Shown here one piece after another: positions 17,053 through 30,580 of a DNA stretch of 64,000 nt. The translations under genes were made by a program, and so were the position numbers. Under the pieces are notes generated by a model. The model saw only the letters and a program-made list of their open reading frames with translations. It did not search any database and had not been told where the DNA came from. Origin of the DNA: CAYVQF01 sp964454015 (GTDB taxonomy: Bacteria > Myxococcota_A > Bradymonadia > UBA4248); the NCBI GenBank assembly GCA_964454015.1, contig CAYVQF010000012.1, positions 1 to 64,000 on the forward strand. Reading direction: 5' to 3'. How positions within the stretch are numbered: the first letter of the stretch is position 1; the number at the start of each line of letters is the position of its first letter.

Positions 17053-18006
17053 ATGAAATGGGTGACTGTGGCTTTGGGGAGTGTGGCGCTGGTGGTCGTG
17101 GTGACCCTGGGCTGGGCACCGGGGCCGAGTCGCGGGGAGGATATTATGGGAGAGGATGGGAAGTGGCGAGCGCTGAGCCCGGAGGAGGCGCGGGTCATCG
17201 TCGAGAAGGGGACGGAGCGACCTTTCACGAGTCCGCTGTTGGTGGAGGATGGGACGGGGGTCTTTCAGTGTCGGCGGTGTGGGGCGGCGCTCTTTGATTC
17301 GCAGGCGAAGTTTGACTCGCGGAGCGGTTGGCCGAGCTTTGATGAGGCGCTGCCCGGGGCGGTGCGGGAGCTGCCCGACGCGGATGGGCGGCGGACGGAG
17401 ATCGTCTGTGGGCAGTGTGGCGGGCACTTGGGGCACGTCTTCCGGGGCGAGGGCATGACGGAGAAGGACACCCGGCACTGTGTGAACGGGGTGGCCCTGG
17501 ACTTCGTGCCGCGGACCGAGGCGTTGGCCGTGGCCTATTTCGCTGGTGGATGTTTTTGGGGGGTGGAGCACCTCTTTGCGGCCGTGCCTGGGGTGGTGGA
17601 GGCGGTCTCGGGCTACATGGGAGGGGCGATGGCGGCGCCGACTTATGAAGAGGTGTGTGGTGGTGACACGGGGCACGCCGAGACGGTGGCCGTGCACTAC
17701 GACCCGCAACAGGTGAGCTACGAGACCTTGGCGCGCTTCTTCTTTGAGATCCACGACCCGACCCAGGTCAATCGCCAAGGGCCCGACGTGGGCGACCAAT
17801 ACCGCTCGGCGGTCTTTGTGCGCGACGCCAGCGAGCGGGCGGTGGTCGAGGGCTTGCTGGCGCAGTTGCGCGCCAAGGGGCTGGCCGTGGCGACGGAGAT
17901 CGCGAGCGCCGAGACCTTCTGGCCCGCTGAGGCTTACCATCAGGACTACTACAAGCGCACGGGCAAGGCGCCCTATTGTCATGCCTGGGTGCCGCGCTTC
18001 GACTGA
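17053..18006 (+). CDS. msrAB: Bifunctional periplasmic methionine sulfoxide reductase MsrB-MsrA
   Basis: Repairs oxidised methionine in envelope proteins: MsrB reduces the R-sulfoxide, MsrA the S form. An N-terminal hydrophobic stretch (about 5-22) is a signal peptide or anchor. MsrB occupies about 35-150, with zinc cysteines C73, C76, C119, C122 and catalytic C143 in RHCVNG. MsrA follows (about 158-317), with catalytic C167 in GGCFWG and the EVCGGDTGHAE segment. The B-A order is the reverse of the thioredoxin-A-B fusion in Neisseria. Start ATG 17053, with GAGAGG seven bases upstream. No partner reductase is adjacent. Confidence 0.93.
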   Translation: MKWVTVALGSVALVVVVTLGWAPGPSRGEDIMGEDGKWRALSPEEARVIVEKGTERPFTSPLLVEDGTGVFQCRRCGAALFDSQAKFDSRSGWPSFDEALPGAVRELPDADGRRTEIVCGQCGGHLGHVFRGEGMTEKDTRHCVNGVALDFVPRTEALAVAYFAGGCFWGVEHLFAAVPGVVEAVSGYMGGAMAAPTYEEVCGGDTGHAETVAVHYDPQQVSYETLARFFFEIHDPTQVNRQGPDVGDQYRSAVFVRDASERAVVEGLLAQLRAKGLAVATEIASAETFWPAEAYHQDYYKRTGKAPYCHAWVPRFD

Positions 18007-18081
18007 GGTCGTGGCGGCAAGGTGGCGGGGTAGGGCGACCACGCGCGCTGGGGCGTGCGGGCGCGGCCCAGAGCGGCGGCG

Positions 18082-19800
18082 TCAGTTCTTGGTGCAGACC
18101 ACGCTGTCGATCTGGATGTGGTCTTTGGCCGGGTCGGTGTTGCTGACGTAGAAGAGCAAGCGGAAGTAGCGCACGTTGCCTGGGGCGTTGAAGAGGACCC
18201 GGGTCCAGGTCTCGGTGTCGTAGACCTCGAAGGGGGTCTGGGTGGACCAGCCGCCGGTGGAGTACCAGCGATGGCGCACGTGGCCCTTGCCGCGCACCCA
18301 GTAGGCGCAGGTGTAGGTGCCAGCGGGGATGTCGAAGTCTTCCGAGGCGAAGCGGTCGGCGTTGGTGGTGATGGTTTGGATGATCTGCAGGGCCCGGGTG
18401 CCGCTGTGGGGGTGGGCCGTGTAGGGGGCGAGGAAGGAGGGGTGCAGCTCGGTGGCACCCGTGGCGTCGTTCAAGTCCTCGAAGGTGCCGTACCAGTCAT
18501 CGGGGATGTAGTGCTCGCCGAGGTAGGGCAGGTAATAGGTGTCCCAGGACTCGAAGCCGCCGTTGGGGAAGATGTTGGCGGGGTGCTCTGCCGAGACGCA
18601 GGTGTGGGTGGCCGTGTCACAGGCCGGGAGGTTGCCCAAGCAGTCAGCCGTGGTGACGCAGCGGCCGGCGCTGAGGACACAGGTGCCGGTGTTGGGCTCG
18701 CAGGCCTTCCAGGCGTCGCAGGTGACGCCAGCGCAGGGATCGCCAGCGACGCAGGTGTGGGTGGGGCGGTCGCAGACCGGGGTGGCGCTGGTGAGGGGGC
18801 AGTCGGCGGTGGTGTTACAGCGGCCGGCGGCGAGGACGCAGGTGTGGTTGGCGTCGCAGGTCTCCCAGGCCAGGCAGTCCGTGGCGAGGTTACAGCGGCC
18901 GCTCTGGGGTTCACACACGGCCGTCGATGGGTTGCACTGTTCCCAATCCTGGCAGACCACGGTGTCGCAGGGCGCGGCTTGGCGCTCGCAGATGACCGTG
19001 TCGACGGTGATGTGGTTGCCCGTGGTGTTGCGCAGGGAGAACATGAAGGCCATGTTCTCGACGGCGGGGAGGGCCAAGTTGAAGGTGTAGTCGATGAGCT
19101 TCCACTCGCTCTGGTCGAGGGTGGTGTAGGAGCCGTAGCGGTAGTCGCCGTCGATGTAGGCGCCGGCCCGGATCTCGCCTTGGCCGCGGGCGGCGAAGGT
19201 GCAGGCATAGCGCCCGGCTGGCAGAGACATCATGGTGGTGGTGAAGCGGCGGTGGGTGCTGCCGGTGTTGATGAGGGTACAAGCGCGCTGGCCGCTGTAG
19301 GGGTTGGTGGTGCTCATGACGACGCTGCTGCTCTCGAGGTTGGAGACGCTGCCGAACCACATGGTGGGCAGACCGTCTTGCCAGAACTCGAAGTCCCAGT
19401 TGGCGATGACGCTGGTGGGCGTGGTGACCTCGTCGTCGGGGATGTCCGCCACCTCGGTGAGATCGGGATCGATGGCGTCGGCGTCGGGGAGGAAATCCGA
19501 GGGGAGATCCGTGGGGACGTCGATGAAGTCACCGAGATCTGGGTCGACAAGGTCGCCGAGGTCGATGAGGTCTGGGTCGACGCTGTCAGGGGGCAGGTCT
19601 TGTTGGAGGTCCTCAGGCAGCTCTGGGGGAAGATCTTGGCCGAGGTCCGGGGTGACCTCGACCGTGTCGGTTGAGGTGTCAGGCCCCAGGTCGCTCTCGG
19701 GGCGGACGCTGGGGTCATCGTCGCAAGCGATCAAGGCCAGCGCGCTGAGGAGGCAGAGAGAGAGGGTGAGGAGCTTGGGGCACTGTGGAAGTCCAGACAT
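18082..19800 (-). CDS. Large lipoprotein: two jelly-roll-like domains around Cys repeats
   Basis: 572 residues. Lipobox LIAC (C26), then an Asp/Leu/Pro-rich acidic linker to about residue 120 (repeats such as DLPPEL and DPDLID). A first beta-sandwich of carbohydrate-binding type follows (NWDFEFWQDGLPTMW, about 130-270). Cys-rich modules come next (about 275-400), including GDPCAGVTCDAWKAC, then a second related beta-sandwich (NGGFESWDTYY, about 405-572) ending in VCTKN. FExW-type openings suit CBM-like folds, so glycan or surface binding is inferred. The start at 19800 lacks a strong ribosome site, but it begins the signal peptide. Convergent with msrAB. Confidence 0.82.
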   Translation of the reverse strand: MSGLPQCPKLLTLSLCLLSALALIACDDDPSVRPESDLGPDTSTDTVEVTPDLGQDLPPELPEDLQQDLPPDSVDPDLIDLGDLVDPDLGDFIDVPTDLPSDFLPDADAIDPDLTEVADIPDDEVTTPTSVIANWDFEFWQDGLPTMWFGSVSNLESSSVVMSTTNPYSGQRACTLINTGSTHRRFTTTMMSLPAGRYACTFAARGQGEIRAGAYIDGDYRYGSYTTLDQSEWKLIDYTFNLALPAVENMAFMFSLRNTTGNHITVDTVICERQAAPCDTVVCQDWEQCNPSTAVCEPQSGRCNLATDCLAWETCDANHTCVLAAGRCNTTADCPLTSATPVCDRPTHTCVAGDPCAGVTCDAWKACEPNTGTCVLSAGRCVTTADCLGNLPACDTATHTCVSAEHPANIFPNGGFESWDTYYLPYLGEHYIPDDWYGTFEDLNDATGATELHPSFLAPYTAHPHSGTRALQIIQTITTNADRFASEDFDIPAGTYTCAYWVRGKGHVRHRWYSTGGWSTQTPFEVYDTETWTRVLFNAPGNVRYFRLLFYVSNTDPAKDHIQIDSVVCTKN

Positions 19801-19897
19801 TTCCCATGACCATGGCCGCACGCAAAGAGCGGCACCGGGGGGCGGCGAACGAGGCGGTGCCAGGTGGAGCCTATGCGGGTCCAAGTTACGAATCAAG

Positions 19898-23083
<3,186 letters not shown>

Positions 23084-23100
23084 GGTGTCCTCGTCGGGCC

Positions 23101-24425
<1,325 letters not shown>

Positions 24426-24429
<4 letters not shown>

Positions 24430-25793
24430 GGTAGCGGCTCTCCATGGAGGTCGGCACCGAGGAGGGCTTCGAGGTGGGCCCTGGCCTCGAAGTAGGCGGC
24501 GCGCGCCGCGCCGTGCTGGCTCAAGGCGGTGAGGAGTCGCTGCTGCCCCTGGAAGACGAGGAGGGTGTCGCTATCGCCGAGCGCCACCGCCCGTTCGAGG
24601 GCAGCCAGGTGTTCCTCGATGAGGGGGAGGATGTCGCGCTCGTAACGCTGCACACGCAGGGCGGCGGCGTTGGTGGCTTGGTAGCTTTGCAGCAGGGCAT
24701 CGCGCAGGGCCGTGGCCGCGGTGTGTTCTTCCCAGGCGGCGACGTGGAGGGCGACCTCGGCTTGGGCGCGCTCCGTGTGGTGGCGATCCCACAGGGGCAG
24801 GGGCAGCCCCAGGTGGAGGAGCCAGGTGTGGGCCGCGTCCTCCGGCCCGGGGCTGCCTTCGTGGGCGTAGCCGAGACCGATGGTGGGATCGGGCCAGGCC
24901 CGGCTGTCGGCCAAGGCGAGCTCGTGACGCCGGACGATGTGAGCGCGCTGCCGGGCCGCGAGCAGAGGATGATCCGCCGTGGTCTCCGGGGCGGCGGCCA
25001 AGACTTCGATGGGTGGCGCTGGGAGGTCGAGGGGCAGAGGTTGGTGGCTGGGCCAGCCGATGAGGGCCATGAGCTCGAGCTCGGCCAGGCGCAGCGCGTC
25101 TTGGGCGGCGACGACCTCGTCGTGGCCGAGGGCGAGTTCCGCGCGGGCGAGGAGGAGCTCGTGGGCGGGGGTGTCGCCCATGGCGAGGCTGCGTTCGAGG
25201 AGCGACAGGTAGCGGGTCGCTAGATCGCTTACGGCCACAGCAGTGGCGTGACGCTCCCTGGCTCCTAGGATCTTCGCGCAGTGTCGCCGGACCTCGCCGT
25301 GGAGGTGCCAGCGGGCCTCGGCGATCTGGGCGAGGTCAGCGTGGGCGGAGGCCGTCGCGACGTCGCGGCGGTGTTGCGGCTGGCCCGCGATGGGGAAGGA
25401 TTGATGGACGGCCAGCTCGAAGTGGAGCGCCGCGGCGCCAGCGTGGGCGCGAAGCCCGGTGCTGAGGTCGAGGGTGGGGTTCTCCGTCAAGGGGTGCAGG
25501 GCTGCTACGGTAGCGACGCGGCTGGAGACGCCTTGGGCTTGCGCCATCTGCAGGGCGGGTGCGTGGGCGTCGGCGTAGGCGAGGAGGTGGCCGAGGTCGA
25601 GGGGCGCTGAATCCAGGGTGGGGGCGGGGTGAGTGGCTTGGGTCGCGTCCGTTGGTTCTGCCAGCCAGGCTGGCGCAGGCACAGGTGGATGTGGAAGCGG
25701 CGCGAGAGGCTGCCAGGTGGTGCAGGCGAAGAGGAGTGGTGTACTACAGGCGATAGTAGTCAAGATCGCGGTGCAGGGCTGGAGGCGGAGCAT
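24426..25793 (-). CDS. czcC: Outer-membrane efflux channel (CzcC/TolC-like)
   Basis: Outer-membrane component of the Czc-type exporter, 455 residues. Lipobox LFAC (about C24) anchors it in the outer membrane. The Ala/Leu/Glu-rich helical repeats characteristic of OMFs span about 65-450, with the two half-repeats visible (LAYADAHAPALQMAQ and the later RAQAEVALHVAAWEEH). The first codons overlap a CTAC-N8-GTAG dyad. It begins nine bases after the M56 gene and overlaps czcB by four. Confidence 0.88.
25744..25759 (-). promoter_or_regulatory. Second CTAC-N8-GTAG dyad, within the czcC signal peptide
   Basis: CTAC 25744-25747 and GTAG 25756-25759 separated by eight bases, next to a minus-strand TTGAC, as at the operon promoter. 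It could be an auxiliary operator or internal promoter ahead of czcBA. It lies in coding sequence, so coincidence cannot be excluded. Confidence 0.35.
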
Positions 25794-25802
25794 GGGTGTG
25801 GC

Positions 25803-26819
25803 TCAGGGTTCGCGGAGGTTGGCGGCGTGGCGTTCGACGCTGAGGTGGAAGTGGTCCCAGGCCCCGGTGAAGGGCAGGTGCGGGGCGATGATGGCGGCTG
25901 CAAGGGCGAGGGCGAGGAGGAGGTGAGCGCGGCTGGGCGTGGTCGTTGGGGGCTTCGAGAAGAGGAGGGCCAGGCGGAGCTTGAGGGTGCGTTGGTCGTT
26001 GCCGCAGAGGAGTGAGGCGCCGCAGCGTTCGAGGTCGGGGCAGTGAAAACGGGCGGCGTGGACGATGCCGTGGGCGAGGGCGAGGGGTTGGCCGCCGTGG
26101 GCTACGGCGCGGCTGTCGCAGTAGGCTTCGCGGGCTTGGCGCCAGCGGCCGAAGTCGGGGCGGAGGAGGTGGCCCAGGGGGTTGATGGCGAGGGCCAGGC
26201 GCACGGCGGCGTCGCGGAGGGTGTCGCGGCTGTGGATGTGGGCGGCCTCGTGGAGGAGGGCGGCGCGGAGGATGTCGTCGTCGGCGTCGCGGACGAAGCA
26301 GGCGTCGAGGATGGAGCGGCGGCGGAACCAGCCGATGGAGAAGATGGGGGCTGGTGCGTGGCGGACGACGCGGGCGGTGATGGTGCGCAGGGCGGCTTGG
26401 TCTTGGGTGAGGTGGCGCAGGCGTTGGCTCAGTGGGTGCTGGGGGTCAAGGGGTTCGAGCTCGAGGCGTGGGTGTTCGCGCCAGGCGCGCCAGAGGGCGC
26501 CGCCGCCGAGGAGGGCGAGGATGGCGCCGAGGAGGATGAGGGCGTCGGTGCAGTGCGAGGCGTGGAGGTGGTCGACGAGGCAGGCGTCTTGGATGCGCCA
26601 GGGTTCGCTTTGGTGTAGTGCCGCCGACGCTAGCCACACGAGCGGTGCGAAGGTGGGGAGGACGAGCCAGGCGAAGGTGCTGGTTTTGCCGAAGTCGGCC
26701 CAGTGGGTGGTGTGGCGGCGGGCGCGGGCCAGAGCGTGGCGGCTCACCAGGGTGAGTGCTGGGATGAGGAGGACGAAGGTGACGGTCAGGGCCGCCAGGG
26801 GAAAGAGGAGTTCATTCAT
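25803..26819 (-). CDS. M56 (BlaR1/MecR1-type) membrane metalloprotease
   Basis: Probable signal-transducing zinc protease partner of the BlaI-like repressor. 338 residues. N-terminal helices at about 5-27, 49-66 and 92-108; zinc motif HEAAH at 190-194, with a downstream Glu (EAYCD, about E231) as third ligand; a final membrane helix at about 301-317 and a short periplasmic tail. It lacks the penicillin-binding sensor of BlaR1, so the signal it reads is probably not a beta-lactam. Its position inside a czc operon suggests metal stress. Overlaps the repressor gene by eight bases. Confidence 0.82.
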   Translation of the reverse strand: MNELLFPLAALTVTFVLLIPALTLVSRHALARARRHTTHWADFGKTSTFAWLVLPTFAPLVWLASAALHQSEPWRIQDACLVDHLHASHCTDALILLGAILALLGGGALWRAWREHPRLELEPLDPQHPLSQRLRHLTQDQAALRTITARVVRHAPAPIFSIGWFRRRSILDACFVRDADDDILRAALLHEAAHIHSRDTLRDAAVRLALAINPLGHLLRPDFGRWRQAREAYCDSRAVAHGGQPLALAHGIVHAARFHCPDLERCGASLLCGNDQRTLKLRLALLFSKPPTTTPSRAHLLLALALAAAIIAPHLPFTGAWDHFHLSVERHAANLREP

Positions 26820-27237
26820 GGGATCGCCTGCGGCGCGCGCTGATGAGGGCTTCGAGGCGGGCGAGCTCGTCGTCGTCGGCGGTGGCGACGCGGTCGATGA
26901 GGAAGGCGACGGCGGCCTCGTGGCCCTCGGGTGGGAGGCTGTTGAGGACCTCGCGGGTGAGGGTTTCGGCGAAAGCCTGGCGGCTGAGGCGTGGCTGGTA
27001 GAGGTAACGGCGCCCGTCGCTGCGGCGTTGGAGGACCTCTTTGTCGTAGAGGCGGGCGACGGTGGTCATGACGGTGGTGTAGGCGATGGGGCGCGCGCGT
27101 TCTAGGGCTTTGTGGACGTCGGCGACGGCGAATTCCTGCCAGTCCTTGTCCCAGACCAGCTCCATGATCTCCGCTTCGAGGTCGAAGAGGGAGGTGCGCA
27201 GGCCGTCTTGTTCGGGTCGGATGCGGATGCCTTTCAT
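26812..27237 (-). CDS. BlaI/MecI/CopY-family repressor
   Basis: 141-residue winged-helix repressor, first gene of the czc operon. FDLEAEIMELVW and YTTVMTTVARLYDKEVLQRR are the helix-turn-helix and wing of the BlaI/CopY family. The C-terminal half is the dimerisation domain. BlaI-type proteins are inactivated by cleavage through an M56 protease, encoded next. GGAG lies about five bases before the ATG. It probably represses its own promoter, where an inverted repeat sits between -35 and -10. Confidence 0.9.
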   Translation of the reverse strand: MKGIRIRPEQDGLRTSLFDLEAEIMELVWDKDWQEFAVADVHKALERARPIAYTTVMTTVARLYDKEVLQRRSDGRRYLYQPRLSRQAFAETLTREVLNSLPPEGHEAAVAFLIDRVATADDDELARLEALISARRRRSHE

Positions 27238-27284
27238 GGCGGCTCCAGGTGCGAGTCAGCGAGGGTCACGCGGCCCCAAGAGGC

Positions 27285-27313
27285 GATCTACGATTTGCGG
27301 TAGTAGTTGTCAA
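27285..27313 (-). promoter_or_regulatory. Operon promoter with BlaI-like operator dyad
   Basis: On the minus strand: TTGACA (27313-27308), a 17-base spacer, then TAGATC (27290-27285), about 48 bases upstream of the repressor ATG. The spacer and -10 contain CTAC-N8-GTAG (27288-27303), placed so a bound dimer would block RNA polymerase. The dyad resembles BlaI/MecI operators, which also have TAC/GTA half-sites, though spacing differs. Confidence 0.6.
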
Positions 27314-27434
27314 GGGGCGCTTTCTCGGCCTGGCGATCGTCCTTGACGGCCATTTCGGCCTTGGTCTATGTGTCCGAAGTCGGTGATGTTTGAGGTGGGG
27401 CCCGGTGGCTGGCTCGCGGCGCGAGAGAGGGTGC

Positions 27435-27779
27435 ATGTGGGAGCAGGGTTATGGGTTGACCGTGAGCGGCGGTGTGGTTTCGTGTCGTCTGCCGACGGGG
27501 GAGGTCGAGAGGGTCGCTCTGGAGGCGCTGGAGTTGGTGGTGGTAGCCACGGATGACAGTGGCCCTTTTGGCTTGGACCTGTGGTGGTTGCTCTTTACGA
27601 ATCCGGAGTGTCCCTTGCGTTTTCCCGGTGGGTCCACGGGCGAGGAGGCGGTCCTGGAGGCGTTAGAGTCGCTGCCCGGCTTTGACCATGAGGCGTTGAT
27701 CGCGGCCATGGCTTGCACGGAGGAAGCCCATTTCGTGTTATGGAAGTGTGAGCGGTTGCGGGAATTGTGTGGTGATTGA
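27435..27779 (+). CDS. Conserved hypothetical protein
   Basis: 114 residues starting MWEQGYGLTV. The even, soluble composition and phrases such as SGPFGLDLWWLLF and LESLPGFDHEAL read as a genuine small protein, of a type seen as conserved hypotheticals in proteobacteria. No function is known to me. It follows the divergent czc promoter region by about 120 bases, and precedes the permease by 52 bases. Confidence 0.7.
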   Translation: MWEQGYGLTVSGGVVSCRLPTGEVERVALEALELVVVATDDSGPFGLDLWWLLFTNPECPLRFPGGSTGEEAVLEALESLPGFDHEALIAAMACTEEAHFVLWKCERLRELCGD

Positions 27780-27831
27780 CGCATGGGTGGCAGGTGCAGC
27801 GGACGCGCCACATTGGCGGTGAGTGGGGGCC

Positions 27832-30069
27832 ATGCCTGAAGCAGGGAAGGTCGAACGCAACATAGGTTTGTGGGGTGCTACCAGCATTGGTGTCGGGGCG
27901 ATTGTTGGCGGTGGCATTTTGGCTTTGGCCGGGATCGCCTTTGCGAGTGCGGGTCCGAGCGCGATTTTGGCGTTCGCGCTCAACGGGGTGATCGCCATTC
28001 TCACGGCGCTGTGTTTCGCTGAGCTGGCGGCGGCCTTTCCCGAGTCGGGGGGGACCTATGTCTTCGCGCGCAAGGTGCTGTCGGTCAAGTCGGCCTTTGC
28101 CGTGGGCTGGGTGGTGTGGTTTGCGTCCATCGTGGCGGCGGTGCTTTATGCGATGGGCTTTGCTTCCTTTGCGTGTACGGTGATCGCCCAGCTCCTTCAT
28201 GTGACGACGGGCAGCGCGCCCGCTTGGATCCTTTCGCGCTGGATGGTGGTGGTCTTGGCGGCTTTGGCGACCATTGCCTACAGCGTCACCTTGGTGCGCA
28301 GCGCTGGCGGTGGTGACCGTTTGGTCAATATCGGCAAGCTGGTGGTCTTTGGCATCCTCATCGCCGCGGGTCTTTATGCCTTCGCCAGGAGCCAGGGCGG
28401 CACTCTGGAAGCGAGCTTCGTACCCTTCTTTCCTGGGGGGCTGAGTGGTTTGGTCCAGGCCATGGGTTTTACCTTCATCGCCTTGCAGGGCTTCGACCTC
28501 ATCGCGGCGGCAGCGGGAGAGATCCGCGATCCAGGCAAGACCATCCCGCGGGCGATGCTGCTGTCCCTTGGGATCGCGTTGTTGGTCTATGTCCCTCTGC
28601 TCTTCGTGCTGATCGCCGTGGGCTTTCCTTCGTCGGCAGCCCTGATGGAGGTGAGCCGCACCCAACCCGAGGCGATCGTGGCCTTGGGGGCCCGGCATTA
28701 CCTTGGCTCCTTTGGCTATTGGCTGGTCTTGGTGGCGGGGGTGCTCTCGATGCTCTCGGCGCTCCAGGCCAACATCATGGCGGCGGCGCGGGTAGCCGCG
28801 GCCATGTCCCGAGATCGCACCTTGCCGGTCCAGCTCTCTCGGCGCCACCCGAGTCGGGGGACGCCGGTGGCGGCGTTGTTCTTGGTGGCAGGCCTGGTGG
28901 TGATCATCTTGGTGATCCTGCCAAACGTCGCCTCGGCTGGCGCGGCGTCGAGCCTGATCTTTTTGTTGAGCTTCGCCTTGGTGCATGGGATAGGCCTGTT
29001 GGCGGCCCGGCGGCGGGCGCCGCAGCCGGGCTCCTTTCGCGCGCCAGGGGCGCCGTTGGTGAGCATCGTGGGGGGGCTGGCTTGTTTGAGCCTGGCAGTT
29101 TTTCAGGGCTTCTCCGTGCCGAGCGCCGGGGCCATCGCGTTGGCTTGGCTCATCTTGGGTTTGGGGCTCTACATGGGGCTCTTTGCGCAGCGGGCTCAGG
29201 TGGTGGATGCGGCGAGTCAGGCGGGCGATGCTGAGCTGGTGAAGATGCGGGGTTACAACCCGTGGGTGATGGTGCCCATCGCCAACCCGGCGAATGCGCC
29301 GAACTTGGTGTCCCTGGGCTACCTGGTGGCGCCGCCGGAGAACAGCCGCATTCTGCTGTTTTCGGTGGTGGCGCCGCCTGCCCATTGGGTGCCCGGTGAG
29401 GAACCGGCGGCGTTGAACAACGCCCAGGCGGTGTTGCGTGAGTCGCTGGTGTGGTCTTTTGCCAATGCTTATGCGCCAGAGGCCTTGATCACCATCGCCC
29501 AGGATCGCTGGGCTGAGATCGCGCGCATGGCTGGCGTCATACGCTGTGAGAGTCTGCTGCTCGGCCTGAGCAATTTGGATCAGGCCCAGGTGACCCAGCA
29601 ACTCGAGTCTCTCATCAGCGAGGTCGACTGTGAGGTCGTCGTGCTGCGCGCCCCGAACTCCGATTGGTCTTTTGCCGAAGTGAAGCGCATCTTGATACCC
29701 TTGGCGGGGCGCGGCGGCCATCGGGTGGTGCGGGCGCGGGTGCTGGGCGGCCTCTATAGGACGCATGGTGAGCGTCTCGAGGCGACCTATGCGACCTGCC
29801 TCCCTGCCGCGGCGAGCAACCGAGACGTGGCAGTGGCGGAGAGCTTTTTGGGCAAGGTGGCGGCCGATGAGTTTCCCGGGACGGCGTGTTTCGAAGTCGA
29901 TCGCTGCGACGACCCGGCCCAGAGCATCATCCGGCGGGCCCAGTTCTGTGACCTCTTGTTCCTGGGGGTGCAGCGGCGCACCAAGCGGCACAAGACCTTT
30001 GGCGAGCTGGTGGTCCGGATCGCCAAGGAGACCTCCTGTGGGATCATCGTGACCAGCCGGCGTGGTTGA
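27832..30069 (+). CDS. APC-family amino-acid permease with C-terminal Usp-like domain
   Basis: 745 residues. About 470 residues form an APC-superfamily transporter (GATSIGVGAIVGGGIL in TM1, GFDLIAAAAGEIRDPGKTIPRA after TM6), with 11-12 hydrophobic segments. The remaining 270 residues are cytoplasmic, with universal-stress-like features (EVKRILIPLAGRGGHR, and ending SCGIIVTSRRG). Such fusions are thought to couple uptake to nucleotide or stress state. The substrate is not predictable. Start ATG 27832; a GTG at 27823 is possible. Confidence 0.85.
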   Translation: MPEAGKVERNIGLWGATSIGVGAIVGGGILALAGIAFASAGPSAILAFALNGVIAILTALCFAELAAAFPESGGTYVFARKVLSVKSAFAVGWVVWFASIVAAVLYAMGFASFACTVIAQLLHVTTGSAPAWILSRWMVVVLAALATIAYSVTLVRSAGGGDRLVNIGKLVVFGILIAAGLYAFARSQGGTLEASFVPFFPGGLSGLVQAMGFTFIALQGFDLIAAAAGEIRDPGKTIPRAMLLSLGIALLVYVPLLFVLIAVGFPSSAALMEVSRTQPEAIVALGARHYLGSFGYWLVLVAGVLSMLSALQANIMAAARVAAAMSRDRTLPVQLSRRHPSRGTPVAALFLVAGLVVIILVILPNVASAGAASSLIFLLSFALVHGIGLLAARRRAPQPGSFRAPGAPLVSIVGGLACLSLAVFQGFSVPSAGAIALAWLILGLGLYMGLFAQRAQVVDAASQAGDAELVKMRGYNPWVMVPIANPANAPNLVSLGYLVAPPENSRILLFSVVAPPAHWVPGEEPAALNNAQAVLRESLVWSFANAYAPEALITIAQDRWAEIARMAGVIRCESLLLGLSNLDQAQVTQQLESLISEVDCEVVVLRAPNSDWSFAEVKRILIPLAGRGGHRVVRARVLGGLYRTHGERLEATYATCLPAAASNRDVAVAESFLGKVAADEFPGTACFEVDRCDDPAQSIIRRAQFCDLLFLGVQRRTKRHKTFGELVVRIAKETSCGIIVTSRRG

Positions 30070-30137
30070 GGCGCTGCCCCGAGGGCTGGCGTGGCGTGCG
30101 CGCTGGCGTCGCTGCCGGCTCCCTTGACTTCACGCAT

Positions 30138-30152
30138 GGCCTGGCGTAGCCA
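30138..30152. other. Short hairpin downstream of the permease gene
   Basis: CCTGGC-GTA-GCCAGG, a perfect 6-bp stem, about 70 bases after the permease stop. No T-run follows. A weak terminator candidate only. Confidence 0.3.
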
Positions 30153-30217
30153 GGGCCAGCAGTCCAATGGCTGTTGGCTGTGCAAACGCCCTCTGGGGTC
30201 AAGGTGAAGGTCGAGAG

Positions 30218-30469
30218 ATGAGCACGAAGAGAAACGATCCCTGTCATTGTGGTTCCCAGAACAAGTACAAGAATTGCTGCTGGTCCAAGGATGAAGCGGC
30301 GCGGACCGTTGCCAGCCAAGAACAGGCTGCGGCGCGCAGCGAGGCGGCCAAGGCCGAGGCGGCGGCGGCACCGCCGAGCACCACCAAGCGCCCGGTGAAG
30401 ACGACGGGCGTGGCACCCAAGGCGCACAACCAAGGCCCGGCCAAGCAGAACGTGCGGCGCAAGGTTTGA
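30218..30469 (+). CDS. Small SEC-C zinc-motif protein
   Basis: 83 residues: a SEC-C metal-binding motif at the N-terminus (DPCHCGSQNKYKNCC), then an Ala/Lys-rich basic tail that looks disordered. SEC-C motifs bind zinc and contact SecB or ribosomes in SecA, but occur in many unrelated proteins. Start ATG 30218, with GAAGG eight bases upstream. Confidence 0.75.
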   Translation: MSTKRNDPCHCGSQNKYKNCCWSKDEAARTVASQEQAAARSEAAKAEAAAAPPSTTKRPVKTTGVAPKAHNQGPAKQNVRRKV

Positions 30470-30580
30470 TGGGTTGACGCGCGGCGACGCGGTTGCTGCC
30501 GGGAGCTGGGCTGCAACCCGTCATGCTCTGGGCTGACCAGCAGGCCAAGCGGCGCGGTGTTGGTGGCGCGCAGGTGGCTC

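Noticed and set aside
18055..19674. Plus-strand Gly/Val-rich frame of 539 codons
   Set aside because: Antisense of a lipoprotein with signal peptide, linker and Cys modules.
25803..27237. A beta-lactam resistance regulator pair (blaR1-blaI) proper
   Set aside because: The protease lacks the penicillin-binding domain and no beta-lactamase is linked; the downstream genes are metal efflux.
27595..29991. Minus-strand frame of nearly 800 codons opposite the APC permease
   Set aside because: High-GC mirror frame with biased His/Arg/Gln composition; the plus strand is a clear transporter.
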